Assembly: GCA_030694265.1 (NCBI GenBank)
Contig: JAUXYP010000008.1
Coordinates: 186,001 to 250,000, forward strand
Length of the DNA stretch: 64,000 bases
Direction: 5' to 3'
Source of the DNA: Sulfuricurvum sp.
GTDB lineage: Bacteria > Campylobacterota > Campylobacteria > Campylobacterales > Sulfurimonadaceae
Both the position numbers and the translations under genes were made by a program. The notes beneath the pieces are model-generated. The model saw nothing but the letters and a program-made list of their open reading frames with translations, was not told the origin of the DNA and ran no database searches. Below, piece after piece: positions 57,446-64,000 of this stretch; position 1 is the first letter of the stretch; the number at the start of each line of letters is the position of its first letter.

Positions 57446-57605
57446 ATGGGTTCTCTTTTAAGAGGCCGAAATTATAGATTCTTTTGGGAAAATTGTCAAG
57501 ACTTTTGTGAATATTTTTGAAAAATATCGATTATAGATGAATGTGATAGGTTTTTAACCCTATTTGACTATAATAATCGTTAAATATATACTAATTGAAG
57601 AGATT

Positions 57606-58646
57606 ATGATGCCAGCAATAAAACGTGTATTAGAAGCTATCGAAGAATTTAAAAAAGGGCGTATGGTCATCATGGTAGATGATGAGGACCGCGAGAATGA
57701 GGGAGACCTTGTTTACGCATCTGTATTTTCAAGCCCGGATCATGTCAATTTTATGGCTACGCATGCCAAAGGATTGATTTGCGTCGCGATTAACCCTGCA
57801 ATCGCTAAGAGACTTAATTTGGAACCGATGGTGAAGTCGAACTCATCTATGCACGAAACCGCATTCACGGTCTCGGTAGATGCCACTGCTGCAACCACAG
57901 GTATCTCAACGGCAGAAAGAGATATGACAATCAAGATTTTGGCTAATCCGATTAGTCATCCTACGGAACTCGTGATGCCGGGTCATATTTTTCCGTTAAT
58001 TGCAAAAGAGGGCGGTACCCTTGTTCGTATAGGGCACACAGAAGGGTCGGTTGATCTATGCCGATTAGCGGGCCTTGCAGAATCGGCAGTTATTTGTGAG
58101 ATAATGAAGGAAGACGGCTCAATGGCACGTCGCGATGATCTGGATTTATTTGCGCAAAAACATGATTTAAAAACGGTTTATATCTCTGATATTGTTGAAT
58201 ATCGTCTTGCGAATGAGATTTTGGTTAAAGCGATATCCGAAGAAGAGATAGAGTTTTTTGGTGTGAATGTCAAAAAATATCTTTTTGAAGATCATCAAGG
58301 AGATGAACATACGGCCATTGTTTTTTACAAAGCAGGAGAAACTTCTAATGTACGTGTTCATAACGTTATTCCTGATATAGACTTGCTGTTGCATCAAAGT
58401 CGCTATATCCAGTTGATTGATTCGATACACTATTTAAAGCAAAACAGTGGTGTATTGCTTTTTATCAATAAGCCTAATAACAGCAACGGGAGTATGAAAG
58501 AGTACGGTATCGGAGCGCAGATTTTAAAAATTTTGGGTGTTCGCCATATGCGGCTTTTAGCAGATAATAAAAATACAGAATTTTCTGCACTCAATGGTTT
58601 TGGATTGGATGTTATGGAGATTATTGATCCGACGAAGGAGAATTAA
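57606..58646 (+). CDS. ribB: bifunctional RibBA-type: 3,4-dihydroxy-2-butanone 4-phosphate synthase with degenerate GTP cyclohydrolase II domain
   Basis: MVDDEDRENEGDLVYA; GHIFPLIAKEGGTLVRIGHTEGSVDLCRLAGL; C-terminal YGIGAQILKILGVRHMRLLADN matches GCHII, but the zinc-binding Cys cluster is absent. Confidence 0.9.
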   Translation: MMPAIKRVLEAIEEFKKGRMVIMVDDEDRENEGDLVYASVFSSPDHVNFMATHAKGLICVAINPAIAKRLNLEPMVKSNSSMHETAFTVSVDATAATTGISTAERDMTIKILANPISHPTELVMPGHIFPLIAKEGGTLVRIGHTEGSVDLCRLAGLAESAVICEIMKEDGSMARRDDLDLFAQKHDLKTVYISDIVEYRLANEILVKAISEEEIEFFGVNVKKYLFEDHQGDEHTAIVFYKAGETSNVRVHNVIPDIDLLLHQSRYIQLIDSIHYLKQNSGVLLFINKPNNSNGSMKEYGIGAQILKILGVRHMRLLADNKNTEFSALNGFGLDVMEIIDPTKEN

Positions 58647-58652
58647 CTCCTT

Positions 58653-59072
58653 CTAGCGGCTCGTATTGCACTTGCGTACGGTTTGATATCTTTGCGGTTG
58701 CGTCTGCGGTGTAGAGCCTAATGCAGTACCTAGAGCAGCACCGCCAATGGTTGCTGCCGTTTTCCCGCTACCACTTCCAAATTGATGACCAATCACTCCT
58801 CCGATAATACCACCAACAATGGCTCCGTACATGTTAGGAGATTCATTTACCGTATCATTTGGAATCGCCACTTGCTCGTACCAACAATTTTCTGTACCAC
58901 CAAGGGAACTTTGAGGGATAGTGTAGTTTTCTTGTTCGGTATTGGTTTTAGGAACAGGGGCATATTCGACACCATCTATAATAACACTAGAAGGTGCCTG
59001 AGCATAGGAAAATGGAACTAATATACACAGGATTAAGCTTAATGATAATGATCGTTTCATAAGTTTTACCAT
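58653..59072 (-). CDS. glycine-zipper 2TM domain protein
   Basis: GAIVGGIIGGVIGHQFGSGSGKTAATIGGAALGTALGS. Confidence 0.8.
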   Translation of the reverse strand: MVKLMKRSLSLSLILCILVPFSYAQAPSSVIIDGVEYAPVPKTNTEQENYTIPQSSLGGTENCWYEQVAIPNDTVNESPNMYGAIVGGIIGGVIGHQFGSGSGKTAATIGGAALGTALGSTPQTQPQRYQTVRKCNTSR

Positions 59073-59680
59073 CCTACTGATGATTTTGAAGTCACTTTAC
59101 GAATCTCTTTTTCGTCTGCCCATAATATTTCACCTGATTGAGGACTGACCAACTCCAAAGAGACATTGTAATAAACATCTTGGACATCGTCATTCGCTTT
59201 TTTAATGGATCGGACATTACCGGTTATGATGTAATCAGAATCGGTCAATGCTTTACTCTCTTTATTAGCAGTAGCAGACGCAGTTAGTTCACGCTCATCT
59301 TTAACCTGATTGAGGTTAGCGGTATCTGCCAAAAAGCGAACTTGCCCTGATTTTAGGAGTTTGATACGGATTTTATCGGTGATCGCTTTGGTGTCGATAT
59401 GTTCATAGGTTAGATTATTGACAGAACGCAAACGTACTTTTGGAGGTTGCTGTGCTTTTGCAATGTAACGTGATTCCAAAAGAGATTGTGTCAATGATTC
59501 AGCGGTAGACTGCAAATCAGATGAACCAAAATCCGCAGTAAGTGTTTCTACTGCTTTTGCATCACCATATTTGACATTTGAATCATATCCTACCATTCCT
59601 GCACCGCCTTTTGGAGCACAGCCGCTTAAGAGTATCGCTGCTATAGTAATTGAAAGAGAGATATTTGTAATTGTTTTCAT
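59066..59680 (-). CDS. lpoB: LpoB-like penicillin-binding protein activator lipoprotein
   Basis: Lipobox LLSGCAPKG; TDKIRIKLLKSGQVRFLADT; DYIITGNVRSI; SGEILWADEKEIRK. Confidence 0.8.
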   Translation of the reverse strand: MKTITNISLSITIAAILLSGCAPKGGAGMVGYDSNVKYGDAKAVETLTADFGSSDLQSTAESLTQSLLESRYIAKAQQPPKVRLRSVNNLTYEHIDTKAITDKIRIKLLKSGQVRFLADTANLNQVKDERELTASATANKESKALTDSDYIITGNVRSIKKANDDVQDVYYNVSLELVSPQSGEILWADEKEIRKVTSKSSVGW

Positions 59681-59692
59681 GAATGTTTTTCC

Positions 59693-60064
59693 TTATTTAT
59701 TGGGTACTGAGACAATGATATTATAATCAACGATATCAGGAACATTGGTCATTTCGACGATTTGAACTTTTTGGTTATTATGGATAGTTACTGCTTTCCA
59801 TGGGGTAGTGTCTTTTATCAAACCATTTTTGTCATACCATTCTATCTGATAGACAAAGCCTTCGGTTTCATCATTATCGCTATTCTCCAATTCCGCCATA
59901 ATTTTTAAAAAACTGCCTTCTTGAATACTTTTATGTTTTGTGATTTCTACTCTTTTTTCACCAATGATATTAATATTTTTGGAGCTGCATCCAGAAAAAA
60001 AAGCAACCAATAAGGTAGATAAACTAAGTGAAATTAAAACGTTTTTAGTAGGTGACATGATCAA
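59693..60064 (-). CDS. YcfL-like lipoprotein
   Basis: Lipobox FFSGCSSK; QIEWYDKNGLIKDTTPWKAVTIHNNQ. Confidence 0.75.
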   Translation of the reverse strand: MIMSPTKNVLISLSLSTLLVAFFSGCSSKNINIIGEKRVEITKHKSIQEGSFLKIMAELENSDNDETEGFVYQIEWYDKNGLIKDTTPWKAVTIHNNQKVQIVEMTNVPDIVDYNIIVSVPNK

Positions 60065-61388
60065 TCCTTATGTTGTCTGGTGTTAAATAAGTGATGAGAA
60101 CAATGGTTCCCTTTTTATCCGATGGAAGCACAAATGACTCCTGCTTGTTATTAAGTTTTATAGTGACAGTTGAATTTTTGATAGCTTCAAATTTGGCAAT
60201 GTAGCCTGAGTTTGGCATCATCTCCCAATTTCTAAATCCAGAATCCGCATAGCTGCTTCCAACATCGAATACTAATGATGCCACAAGTCCCCCTAAATTT
60301 CCAAAATGATCAGAGGCTTGCTTGGCAGCAATGGCTTTGGTTGTGGCACGAACGACTGATTTTGCGAGTTCACCAGGAAGCTCATCCTTGAGTGTCTTAT
60401 AGGCCATAAGATCCGTTTTAAGAAGTCTAGGCGGTTGTAGCTGTAGCTGATCCGTAGTAATAGTTACATTATTAATATCATTTTTTGGTACGGTATAAGA
60501 AGGTAAATCAATACTGGTATAGTTCGCACCATAAAAGATTGGAAAACGGATTTTTTCAATTTTCATAGCCGGGGCAATGCCAGATAATACAATGACAGTG
60601 ACATCCATTTTAGGTTTAAGAGTAGGGAGATTTAGAAATACTTTTGACACATCTGGATTAAGGGCTAATGCTCTTTTTAAACTGATTTGTGATGAATTTC
60701 CAGATGCTGATGATAGGCCTGAAACATCAAGGATGATGCTGCTAAGGGTATAGGAAAAGGGGTCTTGATAATTATTGACCAGTGCTCTAACATCGTCATC
60801 TTCAAGCATGCTCGCTAATGAATAGCTTTGTGGTATGCGGGAAGTATCACTTCCTTGTTGACGTGCTTCTTCTTTCTTTTTTGCAGCTTCTTTGATCTTA
60901 ACTTCACTTTCTTTCAACCAAAATTCTTGACGTTGTTCCATGCGGCGCATCTCTACGGAGGCATTTTCAAAGTCACCTAGCATGAGATAATTTAATGCAT
61001 TAAGCGTATGCATAGATGTGCGCTCATATCCTTTCCCATAATAGCTTTCGCTTCCCTTACTCATAAAGGATGAACCCAAAAAAGAGCCAATATTACGAAG
61101 ACTGATTGTCGCTCTATTTTCGTATTCATCTAAAATGGCATAGGCATATTCAAATGAATGGATGGAGGATGTAAAATCGCCATTGGCTTGTTGAAGACGT
61201 GCGAGATTGAGCCAATACCAGAACTTAGTTTCATCGGATTTATCTGAGCTGGCGGTTGCAAGGGTGGTGGAAAAGTTACTAATAGAGAGACCGGAGCGGA
61301 GTTGATTTGTATCTAATACCGTCGCTTGTAACAACATTGAAGAAATAGAGATTATTGTGAATGTGACTATAAACGGAGAAAATTTCAT
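60045..61388 (-). CDS. COG3014-like periplasmic protein
   Basis: TPR-like N-terminal half (LNYLMLGDFENASVEMRRMEQRQEFW) followed by a conserved-looking C-terminal half; cluster with YcfL/LpoB-like genes. Confidence 0.7.
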   Translation of the reverse strand: MKFSPFIVTFTIISISSMLLQATVLDTNQLRSGLSISNFSTTLATASSDKSDETKFWYWLNLARLQQANGDFTSSIHSFEYAYAILDEYENRATISLRNIGSFLGSSFMSKGSESYYGKGYERTSMHTLNALNYLMLGDFENASVEMRRMEQRQEFWLKESEVKIKEAAKKKEEARQQGSDTSRIPQSYSLASMLEDDDVRALVNNYQDPFSYTLSSIILDVSGLSSASGNSSQISLKRALALNPDVSKVFLNLPTLKPKMDVTVIVLSGIAPAMKIEKIRFPIFYGANYTSIDLPSYTVPKNDINNVTITTDQLQLQPPRLLKTDLMAYKTLKDELPGELAKSVVRATTKAIAAKQASDHFGNLGGLVASLVFDVGSSYADSGFRNWEMMPNSGYIAKFEAIKNSTVTIKLNNKQESFVLPSDKKGTIVLITYLTPDNIRIDHVTY

Positions 61389-61401
61389 CCAACACCTACA
61401 C

Positions 61402-62103
61402 TTAATTTTTCATAGCCTTGATAAACGATTCATAAATATCTTCAAGCTGTAAATCTTGTTCAAGAATTTCGGTATTGTCCTGAACCAAAATGTGTTCTAA
61501 TACGGCAACGCGTTTGAGCAGGTATTCAAACATCTCTTTGTTGATATCGGGGAGTTTATTGTGACTAAAAGGGTCTTTGTCGCGTCCTTTTTGTATGACA
61601 TGCGCAGGAATCCCAATAGCGGTACTGTTTTCGGGAACATTACGAACCACCACAGAATTGGCACCTACTTTTGAGTTCTCACCAATAGTAATATTTCCCA
61701 AAATCTTGGCACCGGCACCAATAACGACACCACGCTTGATCGTAGGATGGCGTTTACCAGGGGTCAAGCTTACACCACCAAGAGTGACTCCTTGATAGAT
61801 TAAAACATCATCTTCGATAATAGCTGTTTGCCCGATAACGACGCCTGTACCGTGATCAATGAAAACACGGTTTCCAATTGTAGCACCCGGATGGATATCA
61901 ATGTGGGTGAAAATTTGACTGATTCCCATGATCATACGGGAGAGTGCTTTAAAATTATTACGATACAGTCGATTAGCAATGCGGTACCAAAAAATGGCCC
62001 AAACCCCTGGATAGTTAAAGAGAAACTCTACAGGAGAACTAATAGCGGGATCATTTTTGTATACATTTGAAAAATCTTCGGCTATTTCTGAAAAAAGTCC
62101 CAT
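61402..62103 (-). CDS. cysE: serine O-acetyltransferase
   Basis: IDIHPGATIGNRVFIDHGTGVVIGQTAIIEDDVLIYQGVTLGG hexapeptide repeats. Confidence 0.93.
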   Translation of the reverse strand: MGLFSEIAEDFSNVYKNDPAISSPVEFLFNYPGVWAIFWYRIANRLYRNNFKALSRMIMGISQIFTHIDIHPGATIGNRVFIDHGTGVVIGQTAIIEDDVLIYQGVTLGGVSLTPGKRHPTIKRGVVIGAGAKILGNITIGENSKVGANSVVVRNVPENSTAIGIPAHVIQKGRDKDPFSHNKLPDINKEMFEYLLKRVAVLEHILVQDNTEILEQDLQLEDIYESFIKAMKN

Positions 62104-62111
62104 GATCTTCC

Positions 62112-63941
62112 TTAACGTGTTGTTCTTAAATACCCATTTTGATAGAGGTACATTTCTAGCTTTTGAAGTGTATCCGTTTTTTCTTCTTCTGTAATAAACT
62201 CACTCGTAGCCAATTTATTTTTAAGGTTTGTTAGAAGTTTGGAAGGGTCATACCCAATATCTTCAAGAATATTGAGAACATTGTCGGATTCGGTAAAGTT
62301 TTCAATTTCGTATCCCGTATCGCTTATGAGAATAGTGCATTCACTAGGATGCGTAAAAAGATTGTGGTTCATTCCCAGTGTCTCTTGGTATGCTCCTACA
62401 TTGAAAAAGGCGAGAAAATACTCCTCTTCATCCAAATCAATATCATGAAGATACAACGGCGTATCAGGTTTAAATCGAATTTCTCCATCGCTATCACAGG
62501 TGATATCCCAAAGACTGGCGGCACGAATAGCTGGAATATCGAGTCGATCAAGCGGCATAATCGGAAACTGCTGCTGCAAACCCCAATAGTCAGGAATACT
62601 TTGAAATATGGAGCTATTGATCAAATATCGTTCTTGCATTTTGACCTGTAATCGTTCGATTTCAGGCATAGGATTGTCTTGAGAAAGATAGAGCGATTTT
62701 TTGATAATTTGATGTACCAAAATTTCCGCATTGGATCGGTCTTGTAAATCAATATGGCCAAGGTTAAAGAGGGTTAACAGTGATTCCATATGGTCAAGGG
62801 CATCGTGCATGTACTCAATACATGTACGTGGTGTAAGGAGTGAATTAAGTTCACGTAATTCCTCGATAAGGGGAGGATTATTCTCTTTTAGCTTTAATGA
62901 TTTTGTTTGATAGTCATGTGAAAACAGTTCAAGTACCGGAGCGATAAGAACAGAGTGCGCTGCTACGATAAAACGTCCAGATTCGGTATAAATATCAGGA
63001 TGTTCAACGCCTTTGGCATTCATAATTTCACGCAGTAAGAAAACAACGCTGTTTGAGAACTCTTCAAGGGTGTAGTTACGTAAACGTGTTGAGCTGTGCT
63101 GAGAATATTCAACTGCTAAACCCCCTCCAATATTGATCGCATGGAGGTTGGAAGCACCCATTTTTTTGAGTTCAGCGTATATGTTTCCGGATTCACGTAA
63201 AACGCGCTTTAGTGTAGAGATATCTTGCATTTGTGATCCAACGTGAAAATGGATCATGGTAAAATGCTGCACCATATCATTTTCTTGAAGCATTCCGATG
63301 GCTTCGATGAGCTCGGTAGAAGTCAGTCCAAATTTTGCACTTAAACCGCTACTTTTAGCCCAAATACCACTTCCTTCACTTTGTAAACGAACACGAAAAC
63401 CGATGTTAGGTACTTTTAAAGCACACGATTGTGCTACATCGATAATCCATTCGAGTTCACCAAGCCCCTCAATCGTAATCGTGATATCATGACCCATTTG
63501 TGCCGCCATAAAGCTCAGGGTGACCATCTCTTCATCTTTGAATCCGTTGACAGTGATCGGTGATCCCATCGGCGTTTTTGCCATTGCGATGGCAAGCTCT
63601 GCTTTTGAACCCGCTTCCAAACCGTAACCGTATTTTTCACCAAGTTCGACGATGGCATCGACGGCTTCTGGAAATTGATTTACTTTGAGAGGGAATACGG
63701 CACGAAATTTACCGGTATAGTCATTTTCAAAGATGGCACGTTGAAAGTTTGAATACAAAAGGTTAATTTGTTTTCCTATTAAATGTGGAAAACGCAGTAT
63801 CAGTGGTCCGCGTAAATTTGTCTTTCGAATTCGTTGTGTAATTTCAATAAGTGACGGCGAGCTTTTATAATTGACTTTGACTTTGCCTTGGTCGATCATA
63901 AAATTGTTTTCACCCCAGATATCGATACCGTAATTTTGCAT
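62112..63941 (-). CDS. speA: biosynthetic arginine decarboxylase
   Basis: RAVFPLKVNQFPEAVDAIVELGEKYGYGLEAGSKAEL; MIHFHVGSQMQDI; GGGLAVEYSQHSS; YTESGRFIVAAHSVLI. Confidence 0.95.
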   Translation of the reverse strand: MQNYGIDIWGENNFMIDQGKVKVNYKSSPSLIEITQRIRKTNLRGPLILRFPHLIGKQINLLYSNFQRAIFENDYTGKFRAVFPLKVNQFPEAVDAIVELGEKYGYGLEAGSKAELAIAMAKTPMGSPITVNGFKDEEMVTLSFMAAQMGHDITITIEGLGELEWIIDVAQSCALKVPNIGFRVRLQSEGSGIWAKSSGLSAKFGLTSTELIEAIGMLQENDMVQHFTMIHFHVGSQMQDISTLKRVLRESGNIYAELKKMGASNLHAINIGGGLAVEYSQHSSTRLRNYTLEEFSNSVVFLLREIMNAKGVEHPDIYTESGRFIVAAHSVLIAPVLELFSHDYQTKSLKLKENNPPLIEELRELNSLLTPRTCIEYMHDALDHMESLLTLFNLGHIDLQDRSNAEILVHQIIKKSLYLSQDNPMPEIERLQVKMQERYLINSSIFQSIPDYWGLQQQFPIMPLDRLDIPAIRAASLWDITCDSDGEIRFKPDTPLYLHDIDLDEEEYFLAFFNVGAYQETLGMNHNLFTHPSECTILISDTGYEIENFTESDNVLNILEDIGYDPSKLLTNLKNKLATSEFITEEEKTDTLQKLEMYLYQNGYLRTTR

Positions 63942-64000
63942 AAATGACCTTTAGTGGTGGAATTTTTGATGGAAATACATGTTGACGTCAAAATAAATTT

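Overview
The window reads as a segment of a Campylobacterota (epsilonproteobacterial, Sulfuricurvum/Sulfurimonas-like) chromosome. The lineage is inferred from gene content only. Most of it is housekeeping: acpS, fliL, mlaE, radA, ftsY, rny, cmoB, nadE, lpxK, argB, thrC, ppk2, dsbD, lpxB, hemF, ribBA, cysE, speA, and two tRNAs (initiator Met and Gln-UUG). Accessory islands interrupt this backbone. (1) About 4.2-8.35 kb, minus strand: a very compact operon of four membrane proteins sharing a 'PLGMMIAALIASASVMKNIAETK' module, plus an unlisted 52-aa ORF and a zinc-ribbon protein, with a decayed pseudogene upstream. I recognise no known family for it, and it is the best candidate for an undescribed system. 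(2) About 14.95-16.8 kb: a DUF2971-like gene and a HEPN/Abi-like gene, the latter lying between two ~40-bp near-identical direct repeats. (3) 19.0-20.9 kb: a solitary AT-rich KAP-type P-loop NTPase. (4) 32.4-34.6 kb: a bufferin-like RiPP/metallophore operon made of a five-KCG precursor, a DUF692/MNIO enzyme, a DUF2063 partner and DoxX, followed by dsbD. (5) 45.3-46.7 kb: a higBA toxin-antitoxin pair. (6) 40.3-43.0 kb: a FccB-like flavoprotein, a Rieske protein and a class II-type cytochrome c. No rRNA, CRISPR array or intact transposase was found. All family assignments come from reading motifs by eye; no database search was run.
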